A stretch of DNA of 64,000 nt, taken from assembly GCA_007258455.2 (NCBI GenBank), contig VDFB02114876.1, positions 1 through 64,000 of the forward strand. Direction: 5' to 3'. This document shows, one piece after another, positions 1 to 14,192 of this stretch (within the stretch, counting starts at the first letter, position 1; each line of letters starts with the position of its first letter). A program made the position numbers and the translations under genes. The stretch comes from Sequoia sempervirens (taxonomy: Eukaryota; Streptophyta; Pinopsida; Cupressales; Cupressaceae). Below the pieces are notes generated by a model. The model was not told the origin of the DNA, ran no database searches, and was given only the letters and a program-made list of their open reading frames with translations.

Positions 1-118
1 AAAACAGATCAACTTCTTACATCATTAGCACGTACCTTTAAATCTCCCTATTATTTTACCTTCATCTTTGAGTTCCAAAGCCAACTACCTGCACATCCAC
101 GGTGAGAATGGAGGGGCA

Positions 119-2860
119 CTACAGTTGTCCCTTGTTATATTCAACTACCATATCATTATATTTGGTTCTAAATTTGTCTTTCTCCTTTGTTAGGGATTCC
201 ACTGTGGCTTTTGGAAATATAGCCACATTCACATTCAATGTAGTTTCCTCCACAACTGATGTTTCAAATACTCTTTTAATTATCAATCCTCCCCTAACAC
301 CTACAGCTGACTTTACAACCTTTAGCTTCTTATTATTTAGAGCCAAGGCCCAAATAGCTAATGTGTCCCATTGGGCATTGAATGTTGATCCCTGCAAGGC
401 CAATGTCACTTCTTCTTCAATGGTAAGTATGGGGACATCATGCCTTCTCACTATGTCAAAGGAAATTTCTAATGCAATGTCCCATTTTGGCAATAAGAGC
501 ACACCTCTGACTACTTCTCTTCCCTCAGTTGTTGTTATGTCTTGATATTTAGCTCTCGTTTCCTCACGAACCTTAGCTTCTATAGTTGCTCTTGGAAACT
601 TGTGATTTGCACTCATTTTCATCTCTATGCTCACAACATATTCATCTTTCATAGCTCTGCATAAATACTCCTCAAATACTTGTGTCTTCACAAATTCATC
701 ATCATCCATAAACCTTTCACAAGCTTCTACCCTGGCATCATCGGAATTGTTTATCCCACTTAGGTCATCTTTACTCAATCTGAGGCTTACACTTTGTGGC
801 ACTATCTCCCTTGTTGGATAAGGCATACCTTGCATCATTTCATCCTCACTAACAAAAATCTCTTCATCAGATTCATCAGTTGGATAATCCACAAGGTTGC
901 TTGACTCAACCTTTTGCTTCTTTGTTGGTGGTGATGGTCCCCTAAGAGGTGAATCCAATTCAATAATTTATGGGGTGGATGAATGTGGTGGTGAAGGTGG
1001 TGGAATTTTTGATTGAGGAGAGGATTCCCTTGACCCCTTTCATTGGACAAGGGTGGCAATTTCCAGTTGCTTCTTCACATTGCTCTTTCTCCTAGCAAAG
1101 ACATGTACTTTATTTGGAGGCTAATATGTTGGCCTCTCTTTAGTCATAGGGGCTTTCCCCTTATCTTGTTCTTTAGTGACCACAACCTTTCCTTTATCTT
1201 GAATCACTCTTTCCTCCTCCAAATTTGTAACAACTTTATCAAAATTCTGCAAAATTGCTTCCACTCTCAAGATCTCATTCTTTATATATGATAAAGCCTT
1301 GAATTGTGGGTCCTTCACCCATTTTTCTCTCTCCAATTTTTCAAAAATAATCCATTTCCTCATCCTATCTTCTTGAATTTGAAAATAAAAAATATTTCTA
1401 ATGACATCCTTAGGAAAAGAGAAGTTATGAACAAAATTTCCTCCCTTCACTTTGTCTTTCATCCATACCATGAAACTATCTAGGTCATGGTTCCTATGTG
1501 CTCACCATTTCATTCCATAAGGCTTGAGCTTGTCAATGAGATTCTTCCATCCACCAATTACCATAACAAAATCTACAAGTACAGTATAAGCTAGAAAGAA
1601 ATTTCCTTTCCTCATGTTGATCAAATGGTTTTCCTCAACATCTCCCAATTGCCACATGACTTCTAGGAATCCAACCCATAATGGTACATCCCTAGGGAGT
1701 ACATGAGGTGTTTTCTTTGTTCCATATACACAAAGAATTGTGCAATCCTGATAGGGAATTACATCTCCCCAATTGTGTTCAATCTTCAAATCAGGTCTCC
1801 TCTCCTTAGGCTGGAGGAAGTCATGCAACTTAGTTGGGATCCTTGGCATAGTCAAAATCAAAACTATTTTCAACTTGGAAGAAAAGATATTGGAAAAGAC
1901 CACAAAACTGGATTTCTGCTTATGTCTGTCCAAGAGAGGGGTCCATGTTTGCACTAGAATATCTTCACCATCCACCCTTCTCTTCAATTCCATATCATTT
2001 CCAAAGAAATTTTCACCCTTATACAAAAACATGTGCATAAACAAGGAGTACCACCAGAATCTCACTCCTATCTCCCCATTCTTTAAGGCTACTAGACCTT
2101 TGTGTATCTACTCTATCAAATAGGTAGAAAAATCATATAAAGTGTTGAGAATGGGATGTTTTATATTTACAACCATGTAAATGGGTGCAATTGGCATGCT
2201 TGAGGCTAGATCAAATCCAAAAATTTGACAAAGGGAATAGAATGTCTTTTGGAAATAGAGTGCAAATTACTTGATTAGGAAGGGTTTTGTGTCAAATGGA
2301 TCCAACACAATTATGTTTCCTCCCTTTCCTATTGCCAAGAAATGTGCCAATACTGAGACCTTAAAATTTGGTCTCACCTTCTCATACTCTGCTCTTAACT
2401 TCTTTTGATCAACCTCCTCCATCTCCTCACTCCATGGTTTTAACTTGAAAACCTCTACAAATTCTTCCTTGGTAACCCAAACCATATTTTGACCAGAACA
2501 TGTTCTAACTACCCTAATAGTAGGTCATAGTTAGTTGCAATAGCTTTGAGGAGGTCTATATCCAGATACATATTGGGGACAATCAATTTACCCATATCTA
2601 GCCTCCATGGGTTGCAGATAGGAATGTGAGCATTTATGTTGCCAAACTAATATTGAAACAGTGACCACCCTATATATGGAAATTTGCCATCCCTAATGGC
2701 ACATTGTTTTTCAATAATCCCCTCTTTCATATCTGGATCTTGAAACATGTGTTTCCCTATGCATTTTTCATTTTGTCGAGGGTTACAATTGGTCTAGTAG
2801 GTCTTGGACTAGAGGTCTCTTTTTGGGTTCAGAACTAGGGGGTTGGACTCTAGGTGCCAT
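119..2860 (-). pseudogene. Long broken reading frame, unknown TE-associated or lineage-specific protein
   Basis: Four open segments on the minus strand (2485-2267, 2065-1502, 1471-1121, 958-119) lie in the same reading frame, separated by only a few stops, and an in-frame ATG stands at 2860. Together they would encode roughly 900 residues. Between about 2820 and 2490 the coding signal moves to another frame, so at least two frameshifts are needed besides the stops. The product would start with a proline-rich stretch, have a globular middle rich in Trp and aromatic residues, a Lys-rich basic stretch (about 1121-1220), then an acidic Ser/Pro/Glu segment (about 830-950) and a charged C-terminus ending at 119. 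I see no RT, protease, integrase or zinc-knuckle motif. It may be a retroelement accessory ORF or a decayed host gene; I do not recognise the family. Confidence 0.5.
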
Positions 2861-4530
2861 TGTGCTAATGAGTAACTCGACCTAGGGTTTTACGAGTTGA
2901 GAATAGGGATTTTAGGTTTAAGGTGAAAATTTGACACAAAGAATAACCAAATCCACTAATTTATAGCAGTACCAAATGAATGTCAAACCTTAAAAGAATA
3001 CCCTAATTGTAATTCAAATGATGGCAACAACAATTGAATGAAAACTATGAGAAAATTGAGCTTAGGAGGTACAGTTTGCACTTACTAGTTTGTCGACATG
3101 GAAAACCCTAATTTGTGGATGCCAAGAGTTCGAATTCGCATTGCAACAAATTTTCAATGGCTTAGAATTCTTTTGTGATTGGGATAATGATTTAAAACCA
3201 TCTTTTACGATGAAGAAAACCTTCAATCCGATAGAAAAACATCAACTCTACCATTACTGCTCACTCGTGCGAACTAGAACAGCTCCATGATGTCAATTTA
3301 GCAACTTTGAATTTTAGCCATTGATCTCCTCATGATCTGGACTAATGGTTGGCTTAGGTGAAGTCAAAGAAATCTAAAAATTTTACCTTCACTGACTCAA
3401 CATCCAATTGACCATCTTTCTACCATGTGTACACTCTTCTTGCTAGTTTGATGGCCCCACAACACTTTACAAGATGTGAGACATTCCATGTGTCTATCGC
3501 TCGCTAGCCCTCTACAATCTGCAAGACTTTGATCAACAGTCGCAGGCTGGTGGGAAACAACCCAAATTCATCCAGTACCTCTCGACATGTGCACTATTCT
3601 ATCAGGCTTATGTCCAAGTGATTATCTCTCTTTCATGATGGATGATAGAGATTAAAACATCTCACTTTCATTATACCCACATGTAAAATAAGTCCAATTA
3701 GTAGCTCACTTATTAACATTACCATGGTTTTCAACAATACATGATCAAATATTTTGAGCTTTATAAAGTCTTTATGACGATGAAGATGACACCACATGGC
3801 GCTTTCTTGCTATCCCTCCAAGAGCTAAGACCCTCCTATGGGTCCCCTGCGGGCTAGCGAGGAATGGTCAAGATTAACCCACAAGACTACATCTGAACCA
3901 TTGATTTCAATGCCTTTCACCATAGCTACCTCATAAATCTTGTAGGACTTACCATGATGATGGACATATGTCACCCACCTGCTACCCTGCTAGGTTTTTT
4001 ATCTGAATATTTTAATGTCTCGGGATAGCGAGCAACCAATGAAATGCAATTAGTGGGACCCAACAATCATGGCTTAAGGGCTTTTAAAAGGCACGTGCAT
4101 TTAGTGATGACTTAAAAGGGGTCATTCATTAGGTTCAAAAGGTAAAAATACTTAGTCACTTTATGAGATTAGACTTAGGACATGTGAAAAATATTTGAAT
4201 AAACCTTTAACCTACACAACTATAGACATGATTTAAACATTTCAAATGGGTAGTGATCGGTTGAGCTAGGCTATGGGGGCTAGTAAATGGACGAGTTTAA
4301 TGGCTCAAGTTAGGACTTAGGAAACTGGGAAAGAGCAAGCACAAGTCACCGAAGGAATAGAATGTTCACAAGGCTTAGCAACACAGGGTTTTTGAAGGGC
4401 TTAAGGTATGAAAGAGCCCTAGAATATAGGTAAAACAAATCCTAAGACATAAAATGACATCCCAAAACCAAAGGAAAAGGAAAGTATGGAATTAAAACAT
4501 CAGTAGAACACTAAAAAATTTTGGGGTTCC
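2861..4530. other. Non-coding spacer between divergent reading frames
   Basis: No credible gene is seen on either strand. The stretch separates the minus-strand frame that starts near 2860 from the plus-strand frame that starts near 4530. A GCTAGC-containing motif recurs near 3505, 3850 and 4027, which hints at repeat-derived sequence, but no repeat boundary could be fixed. Confidence 0.4.
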
Positions 4531-5845
4531 ACCATGTCAGGAAGAAGCTTCAAGAAGCTTTGGAAAAAATTAAACACCTAGAAGAACTAGTGTAGAGCTA
4601 TGAAAAGAAAGACAAGGAAACGGAGACCAAAATACAAGAATTGGAAGAAAAATTGCAAATACATGGCCATGGTACAGAGCTAGATCTATTGGCACAATTG
4701 GCCATTACTAAAATAGGGGATGGAGAAATTACAGTGCCAAATCAAAGACCTCCTCCCATAAAAACTCCAATTCACCATACCACATTGTCTCTTGGTTATC
4801 AACTATGGAAGGCGACTAATGACTTTGCACAAGAACAAGAAAAGTGGAGGAAAGAAAAAGAAAATTTGATTGAGGAACATGCTAAGGTGCTGGAAGGGAA
4901 AGAGATTGAGCTAAGAAAATTAGGAGTCAAATTGGAATAAGTGGCAAATAAAGTTGCTCAAATCATGAGATGTGGACCTCCAGCAAGGAAATATGCACTA
5001 TTTTTGTAGGAAACAATTTTGAGTTTTTTAGTTTAGTAGGCTAATCAGTAACCAATCAATTGGGATGAGCAAGAAATTTGAGTTTCTTAATATTTTTGTT
5101 GATTCTACACTAGAGGAGCAAGATCAACTGTTTGAATACTATTTGCACAATTATGTGGTGCCAAATGAAACAGAGTGGAATCCTCTAATGTTTATAGGGG
5201 ATCTCTAGGTAAGGGTGCTAGCATCTTATTATAGGAATGAAATATTTAGGGGAGAAATAATGGAAGAATATGAGAGAGAGAGAGAGAAATCAGTTGCTCT
5301 CCCAATAAGGAAAGAGTCTAAAGACCCTGATGAACTTATAGATGAATGGTTGAAACTCTTGGATCATAAAGGTGTATGAAGAAAAATTATGAAACTAAGA
5401 ACAAAGGATTATAAAAGAATGCAAACATTAGCTGTGGGATTGGGTCAAAAATGTTATAGTTATGTGTAGAACATATGGAACAGCTTGACCCTAGAGTTGC
5501 AAAGAAAAGAACCTCATTTAGTATACAATTTTACCACCATGCTTGAGAGGGTATGTAGATACATGAAAATTGGTGCTAACATAGGAATTCACTGGGTACC
5601 ACTCACATTTCATTGACCTATGCTACTCTATCCAGTTCCACATTTGACCAGGGAAAAAGGTGAAGTGTGTGAGAAAGTTGGAATCATCAGAATGAGACAA
5701 CTTGCAGCTTATAGAGGTTTCTACTTAAAAAGATCAAGGGAGTTGATGTTGTGATGGACCTTAGGGAGATCACCCTACAATATAATTTGTACCCTTCGCG
5801 TTTTGCTTGAAGGCAAGAAAAAGTATAGTTGGGGGGAATGATGGG
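4531..5845 (+). pseudogene. Decayed gag-like retroelement frame
   Basis: An open segment at 4641-4940 encodes a charged, coiled-coil-like protein rich in Lys and Glu. After a +1 shift, the reading frame beginning near 5041 stays mostly open to about 5750, with roughly five stops. It reads as a helical, charged protein of the kind seen in plant gag regions. No zinc knuckle, protease or RT motif is visible. A purine-rich stretch with six or more G residues near 5830 could be a polypurine tract that closes an element. Assignment to gag rests on composition and context only, so it is tentative. A host coiled-coil pseudogene is the alternative. Confidence 0.35.
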
Positions 5846-7603
5846 TTCATTTATTAGCCTGTTTTTTGTTATTTTTATACATGCTTTCAGACATCATCAA
5901 ACAATAATTTCAAATAATACTCCTATGATATGCTACTTTTTTTATGCTTATTATACAACCTTAGACCCAAATTATAGTGATGGAAATATGGTTATGATAT
6001 AATAGCATTGCATGGTTTATATGTGAGTATGTATGAAATGTGGCTGAAATTTTGTGTTTAATCATGGTAGTTAGCTTTGTGTATACGTTTCGTTGATTAA
6101 CCTCTTGCAGCTCAAGAAGAAATGGTAACCTACAGTAACTGGGAGTTGTAGCCCGCAACAAAAGGAAGACTTGGACAGCAAAGTAGGGGAAGTGCCAGAT
6201 CAATCTGAATGTAATAACTACCATGTGGAGACATCTGATGGAGATATTCGTACATCCTTATGACAAGTTAATAAAGTGGTGGAAAAAAAGAAATTTTTTA
6301 TTGATAGGATTCTAGATGATTGTTTGTGTGTTTCACATGTAAATCTATTTTGCAAAGTTTCAATTCTATCAAAACTCTTGTCTGAGCTTTTCAATTATAG
6401 TTTGAACAATTCAATCTTAACTATATACTCTAATATCTAGGAGTTGTAGTTAATGATTTTGGTTAGGAGTTGTGTTAAAATAAACTCCCCCATGCTTGTA
6501 TATAGCCGATGGTTGATTCCTTAGATCAATTAGTTGATTTCAGTATTTTGTTATCAATTACTTTTTAGTTTTCAGATCTCAATTATAGACATGTTTATTC
6601 ATAATGATTTCCTTGAATACAATATATGAAGATTTTGTGTAATCTTTTGTGATGTGTAATGAATGAAGTTCAATTTCACATGGATGTGTAGAATCTGATA
6701 GTTAGATATGGTTTTAGTTAAGTGAAGATAGGTACTTGAGTGGGTCACTCAAGGTAACTATTCTTCACTACATTTATGGTTTTCTTATTTCTATTAGTAG
6801 TTATTTCTGTTTATTTTTACTTCATAAATTGCATATAAAATAGAATAGATTATCATGTTTTGATTATCAGTAATGAAATTTCAAGTGCATGAATACAATT
6901 AGTGAATTTGTAGTACTCCGGAGGTTAGAATAAGTTTAATTTCCAGTTTGAGTAGTTTTGAGTTGGTTTTAGTAATTCTTTGATTGGAAACAATTCAGTT
7001 ATATGTTAATCTGTAGGCACCTGTATCCATTATTAATAGTTTACTTCTTTCACTATTATGCATTCCTATGATTTTCCAACAAGTAGAATATCTTAAATAG
7101 GATAACTTAGGTAACCTTAAGTCTCTGAAGGTACATACAGTGTAGTACCCTCACAAGTTTACAAACCTTGGTTGACAACTTAATGTAATCTTTACAATGT
7201 TGAGTGGACTATTTAGCTATTCATACCTCTAAATTGTGTAGCTTTTTCCAAGTTTACAAGACACTAGTTTAGACTCTACAAGGACTATAAAAGCAAAGAA
7301 ACATGCACCATGAAGATTAGTCCCAAGGTGCAGCCCTCATTCACTGAAAAGGACAATTCATACTATGACAATAAATGGAGGACAAGGTAAAGATGGCAGT
7401 CTTCAACATGAAAGGGCAATACCATAAAGCCACATAGTCACCATGAAAGAAACAAAATCAAAACCTAGATAAGGTTTTTAATGAAGATAGAGTAGCTAAG
7501 TGATGAAAAGGGGTAGTCATTTTTTATAATACAATGCACAGTCAAATTATAAGCAAGGATGGGAGTCCTATGGGAAGTAATTAAGAGGAATAAGGCAACC
7601 TTT
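5846..7603. other. AT-rich non-coding region, no gene seen
   Basis: No open frame with recognisable content appears on either strand. The sequence is AT-rich and mostly free of simple repeats. It could be the decayed LTR or flank of the element upstream, but no matching terminal repeat was found by eye. Confidence 0.4.
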
Positions 7604-7733
7604 TTATTGTTAAAGAGAAGCAAACTTTTTATCACTAAATATTTGTTAAAGAGCACCAACCTTTTTATCAATCAAGAGTTATTAAAGAGTATCAAACTCC
7701 TTTTTTTCATTAGGGGAAGCAACCTTTTGATGT
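7604..7733. repeat. Degenerate 35-39 bp tandem repeat, about three copies
   Basis: A unit that reads roughly TTATTGTTAAAGAG, then CAA, then CTTTTTATCA occurs three times, beginning near 7604, 7643 and 7679, with a partial fourth copy. Copies differ by substitutions and small indels, so the array is old. No coding function is implied. Confidence 0.5.
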
Positions 7734-10260
7734 AGAGTGGCAGGGGAAGCACCTAACTTGACACACTTGTTCAACTATACCCTTCAATAAGACAATCTAA
7801 TCATACAACTTGACTCACACAACCATACATCACCACAGGACTTGGAGATGGTTTGGACACTCTTAATATGACAAAACATGAACAAACAACCATACTTTTC
7901 TCATAGAAACTCTCATTCCTCCATTGCTGCCATACTATCCATGCATTCCTTCTAGCACTCATCAATAGGACAGTCATGATAAAACTTTGTTAAAGGAAAA
8001 TAACAGAGAAAGAAACCATGTTTTAGACTTCTTACATAGACCCTTACAAATCCCCAAAATCATAGGACCAAACACCAAGAGAAGGTGTATCAAATAACTA
8101 ATTTACAAACCACCAAAAGGCTTCATTTGGCTTGTGCAAAGAAGGAATCAACTTGTCAAGGCACACCCCAACACCCCTAAAGCCTTCATTAGGTTCAAAA
8201 ATTCTTCCCAAGGCCCAATACACACCTTACATCCATTCTATTTACCTAAAATACTTAGAAAGCAAAAGAAATGCTTACAAATGATCATTTTTTGGACTAT
8301 TTTAAGGTAAAACCAGACCTAGGGCATCACATAACTTTTTCGAACCTCCATATTTCCTCCTAAAACAAATTGCATCATATAAAGGACCCTTAAATCAACC
8401 ATTCCACCAAAAATCAGAATTTTTCTACAATGGAATGGTGAATTATGAACATATTTGTGAACAAACCCTTGTTTTGTAGGTTTTTAGACCCACTTTCACT
8501 AAAATTGATGTAACTTACTCAATACTTGATGAAAATGAACCAAACCACCACCAAAAGAAAGTATACTCTGCCCTCTTTCAAACTATGCCAATTGGGAGCC
8601 TGTAAAATGATGTAACAAACCGTACCAAACACGGGAACAGTGAAAAAGACTAGAAAAAATAGAAAAATAGAGTTTTTTTATTATATTTAATGCTTCAAAA
8701 TTTCAACAACCTTCATGCCTCGACCCCATGGAGGCTTTATAAACATTTTCCCATCCTCCCCAATGTCCTTTAACTAATTTTTGAGTAAAGGAGTTGTTAA
8801 GGTGTTTACAACATTAAAATGAGATTACATCATATGCATGACAACTTTGCATTTTGTGAAGCAACTTTTAATCCTAAACTCTTATGACTCCTAAAACCAC
8901 TCTAATGGCTTCAAAATAGCCTTATTACAACATCTAAACCTCAACCTTGCATATCCAAGCACAAATTTAGGATTTTTCCTTCTCAAGGCTTACACGACAA
9001 CATTTTTGCAAGATTGCAATTTTCTACATTTTGACTCCAAAACTCAAAAACTCGCCCTATAACATGCTTGATGGTATTGTTAGACCTTATTCATGACAAA
9101 AGAGCTAAAAAATACTCCTACTAACCAACTAACCATCATTCACCATCATATAATCAAAAATGGAGGATGAGGTGCAGGTGCTCTTGCACCACCTTTTTAT
9201 CAATAAAGAAAGCAAACTCATAATTGTTAAAAAGTAGAAATAATGAGTAAATAATGAGCAGCAATATGAGTAATAGAGGGCAGCAATATGAATGAATAGA
9301 GGAAAACATTTAACCTTCAAGGATAGACCTTAATAAATGTATACATAATCAATATGTAAGGTAATGGTTGCAATAAGGGCAAAGGGGCATACCTCAAGCT
9401 ATCAAAATCAAAGTGGCATTCATGAGTAAAAGACATAAAAAGATAAAACATAGGGTAGAGATGGTGTAGTTTGCATTATTAAAGGACAATGCCATCACCA
9501 TGAAACTGATTGTAGCCATGATCAATGAAATATGCACAAAGACCTAGAAGGCAATTAAATCCTAAAGCGAAAATCATACACAGTCATAGTGAATGAATAG
9601 AGGACAACAAACTCAAAATACAAGTTAAGAAATCATATGAAGGGTAGTTGTATGAAAGACAACCTTGACAACTTAGCTATATATAAACTGGAATTAATGC
9701 ATAACTATGTAATATCAACAATGGGTTTAAGAATATTTTTCAAGGGAGTATAACTGTGATTGATGATTATGCTCAATAAAGAATTTGAATGAGAAGAATG
9801 CAAACACTTTGAAGAATTAGTCATCTTCAGACAACTCAGAAACCAGTGGTGTCATGCAAGGAAACATTCCAAGTTAAGTGGCCTTCACATTCAGTTTCTA
9901 TGCACTTTAAGGTAGTTTAGGCCTCCTTAAGAGGCCCTCATGGTCACAATTGAAGTTAGGGGGAGTTTGAGCCAAAAATCATGCAAATTGGGGCAGTTTG
10001 AGGCCCTAAAATGAAGGTTTTTTACCTTATACGCCCAGCAAATTGAGGGCCTCATGCAAAGAATTTTAAATTCACTTTTCAATTAGCATCATGCAAATTA
10101 GCATTAGCTCAAGTATAGATGGAGGTGGAGTTCTAAGGATCATGCAAAGGTCAAAGAAGTCAAAGAGTTTGAGTCAACTCTCAACACCAAAGTTTCACAT
10201 CTAGTTCAACTCTCCTTGCACATTCAACATCTTCCACAAGGTGTAGCCTCTTTCAGCTGG
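7734..10260. other. AT-rich non-coding region, no gene seen
   Basis: Only short open frames without family features occur. Short A-rich repeats, such as the AGCAATATGA-like motif near 9260-9290, are present. No transposon ends could be defined. Confidence 0.4.
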
Positions 10261-10440
10261 AGAGTTTTCTATAAAACAAAACCTTTCAACTCTTTTTCAG
10301 CTAGTTCTTTCATTCCTATTTCTTCCTTATGCAAAAGAGATGTATTGTAACTCATTATGAGATTCATAAAGTAGCAAATTTGAGCAAAAAATCCTTTTAT
10401 CAATAAAAAGCAGCAAGTTTACCTTCTTGAAATTCTTGTA
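10261..10440 (+). promoter_or_regulatory. LTR-like TATA box and poly(A) signal pair
   Basis: A TATAAAA box at 10270-10276 is followed about 130 bases later by an AATAAA-containing stretch near 10400. That spacing is usual for the U3/R part of a plant LTR. No paired copy of this LTR was located, and in sequence this AT-rich such motifs also arise by chance. The decayed gypsy pol at 14.6-18.3 kb lies downstream in the same orientation, so this could be a relic of its 5' LTR; that link is inference. Confidence 0.25.
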
Positions 10441-13400
10441 ATAGATGGTGCTATGAATGATTTGATTTATTTTTTGTGATTTTAGTATTAAATCCTTGAG
10501 TTAGGTCTTATTTACAATCATTTTTCATGCAATAATTTGAAAAAATTATGCAGTTCATGGGATGTGTTAGCTGATTTTAGAGTTTGTAGTTGTGAAAACA
10601 CATTTTTTTCCTGCAACAAAATGTGAAACATAACCTCCCCTTGAAACATTTTTGTATAATTTGGTCAAAAATCAAGTTGTGCATAGGGAAAAGTAGTTTT
10701 TGAGAGAAGTTGTGAGTTGAACCAGCAAGTATAAGTCTTGGATCATTGGTGCATCACCTCCTAGGGAGATCTTCTATCCCTTTTCCTAATCAAGCAGTAG
10801 GTTTAGGAGGCTCATCAAGGGAACCAGCCCACTCTGGAGGTTCATCTTCACCATAAACAACCCATAGTTTGAAGATGATAAAATGTTTCATAGGATAGAT
10901 GAGTTTCACACTTAGCTTAAGGGTGTTATCCTCATGAAAATAGCTTGCTCGTAAGATCTCGTTCTAATTTTAAATGGTGAAAAGACTAGGTATTTATAGG
11001 CATTTATTCAATTTCCTAAAAAATTAGATCCTGATAGCCAACCTTTGCAAGTTGGGTTTTGAATGTTAAAATTTCAACTCTAACATATCCAAAATTGGTC
11101 CTCGACATAATAGAGGGGCCCATTCTCCCTAGGTTGAATGGGTCCTAACACTAGTCTCCAAGATATTAAGTGTGGGGGGCAGAATAATAACTGGATACAT
11201 TTATTCATTGCTTGCAATTTCTCATAAAGTAGTACAAATATGCTATAGAATGCATAATTTAAAAAATTAGGTACTCAATTAGGCTAAATAATTTAGGGGG
11301 AAAAACATAATGTGAAATTTTCAAGGGTGAAAATTTACAACGCTACATTTTTTTCCATGAGCATTTAGATATTTGGAATTTCATTGATCCTTTTATGCAT
11401 CCCATGATGTTTATTATTTTCCTACTTTGATTAGTTTTGTCTTTATATGGATCTCTGTAAGATCCCCCTATTTTCATTCATCATCCCCTAGGTGCCTGAA
11501 CTCCTCTCACAAGATTAATACATAAGGGGTTCTACCTCTACTCATGAAGGTACGAGGTGAGTAGCTTTAGACATGATATTATACCTTGCACCATAATAAT
11601 AAAAAGTCGAAAAGTCTTAAACTAGATTATACAGACTTCTCTAGGGAATCCTCTAAATACCACAAGGGTATGTGAGGCCTAATCCATGAATTTGAAAGTG
11701 AAAAAAAATAAAACAATCAAGAGAAGAGGGTAACCCACCCTTCTCCTTCACTTCCCCAAGGTATAATGTTCTTGGGGGCTTAGCCCAAATGACAAAATCA
11801 TAACTTCCAAGAGGTGTGTCTTTCAATTCACCCCTTGTTATTTATACTCCATCAAAATAGTTGACTTGAGGTAGTCCCTTGGGGTGATGAAATCCCCAAG
11901 TAGGCCCCCTAAAAATAAAACAAGATTTAACAATTATTTCTAATCCTCAAGATCACCCTAAGGTGCAAGAACAGAGCATATGTAAGTGTTCTTGGGCTTT
12001 AAAAGAAACTTATAAATTATTGTCCCAAATTGAAATGTGAAGTGAATTTTATCCCAATTTCAATGTGAAAATAAACAAAATAGACAAAGCATATAGAAAA
12101 ATTAAATGTCTAAAAATTTCTTACAAAACCACTTAATTTAGTAGTTTGCAAGATTGAAGGCTTCGAAAGACGAAAAGACATGCACACAAAAGTTAGTTAA
12201 AAATAGAAAAAAAGGTAAGTCCTATAGAAAAATAAACTACAAAAAATAGTATCTTTGTATTTTTCTAATAAATTTAAAAAATAAGCATTGAATAATGATA
12301 AAAAAGGTGAATGTTATGACCAAATGAAGTTTGAAAATGAAAACTTGAATTTGGAAGAAGATACCTGAATTATGGAGCAAAATTTACAAAAATTACCTAA
12401 ACCATAATATCTGTGATGGAACAAGTTTTCCAACAAGTGTAAAATTTATTGTGATTTGAGCAGAATTTGATTTTTCAAAAAGTTTAACAGCTGAATTCAA
12501 GGTCTTAAGCCCCCTATCGGCTAGCCCCTTGTTAGCTAGGTGATTTTCGACTAAGTGCATGGGAGCTAATGGTCTCAAGGGCTAATTTTAGGCCTCTCTA
12601 TGCAGAGAGCAATCAAGGGATAGAAAGTTTGTGTGGCCAAGGGCTTATTCCTAGTGAGGGCCCTAGTTCTACATGTGACCACAAGAAAAATAGGTGGGGA
12701 GATAAAGCTTTGAGGAAAAAACCAAATTCGGTTGCCTTGCAGACTTCAAAGTCTTATAAAATGTGATGAATTAAATGAAATTTTAGGACAAATTTCTAAT
12801 CAATTTAAGAACCATTCCCAAGAATTTCTCCAAATTTCAAAAGGAGATTGAAAATGATTGAAAGGAACAGTTTTAATGGTTTTATTAAACCATTTTCCAC
12901 CACCTGCTCCATGAATTAAATGTGGACTTCAAAATGGATTGAAAAGGAATTTAATCACATTTAACTCATTAAACTAACATGTGAATAAACCCTAAAACCA
13001 AAACATGTGAACTTTAAACTTTGTCCAACACAGTTAAATGTCTATTAGATTTTGAATGGTTTATAAAATGATTTGGGTGGATTTTTAAAGAGAATAAGAT
13101 TAAATACAACTAAATTTTATAGCAATGTGAAATTTATAACTTCCCCCAAAAAATGTGAAATTTCCAACCCTTCCCTTCATCATTGTGTATATGTTTACGT
13201 GTTTCTTGCACACATAATACTATATATGTTTGGTTATGTGCATTTGTGCTTCAAGTGTGTATCTACCCTATGCATCTATATAAACACTATATATACATTG
13301 TTGATGGTGTATATATCCTACAATGATAGACTATATATGTCAAAATTTCAAGGATAAGCCAAAGAAAATAGTGTATATACTCCCTCCATATATCTTTTAT

Positions 13401-14192
13401 GCGTAGTAGAATGGTTGGCCGTGGAATATAGTTTCCATACAACCATATGAATGTACCTTCAAATAACCCCACTGGCACCTTAAAAAATTTCATCAACAAG
13501 GTAACAAGCATTTTATGTCAAATTTCATCTCTTAATCATCTTGGATGCAACAGTGTAGTCCATTTTGCTAATAGATGCACCTATAAAAAGTTGATACCTA
13601 AAACCCACTCAAGAACCTTCAAGAATTGTCACAAAAAAATCACTCCAAGATACAAAAGCACAAAAAGAGAGTCAGGTAAGGGGTTCAATCCCAAATAGAG
13701 TTACCAAAATGTAATTTACCAAGATTTGAGACTTACACAAAAACAAACTATCATGCAAGATCCTATTTCAAAACATGCAAAACCTCTAAACAGAGCTCAC
13801 AAAGGAGATAAAAAAATCATCATGAAACAAAGTAAATTTGTTATCAGAACCTCCATTGTGATTTGATTTTATCCAATGATTTTGGTATGTGGATGCTCCT
13901 TGTTTAAGGATCACCAATTTGATAGCGTATACTTAGCATACATGATGGTGTATTTTGGATGACAGTGTGGCTTAATTTATAGACTTTTCCAAGAGAAGGA
14001 ATGGATGGTCAAGATTTGATTGTGAGATCAAAGATGGAAAATGGTTGAGATAAATTCCTTGGGAATAAGGGGAAGATGGAGGGTGGAGATGAAGGTGGTT
14101 ATATTGTGAATGGCTAGGATTAACCTACCAAATTTAGTAAGTATTTGTGAGCATGAGGTAAATTAGGGACATGTGCACCTAAGAAGGCTATA
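10441..14192. other. AT-rich non-coding region, no gene seen
   Basis: No reading frame with recognisable domains is present on either strand. Because the stretch lies directly upstream of a decayed Tat-type pol, part of it may be the untranslated leader and gag of that element, eroded beyond recognition. Confidence 0.4.

Noticed and set aside
102..545. 147-codon open frame on the plus strand
   Set aside because: It lies antisense to the longer minus-strand frame and has no protein-like features of its own.
13378..13392. CTCCCTCC motif resembling a Stowaway MITE end
   Set aside because: No matching inverted end and no TA target copies were found nearby.
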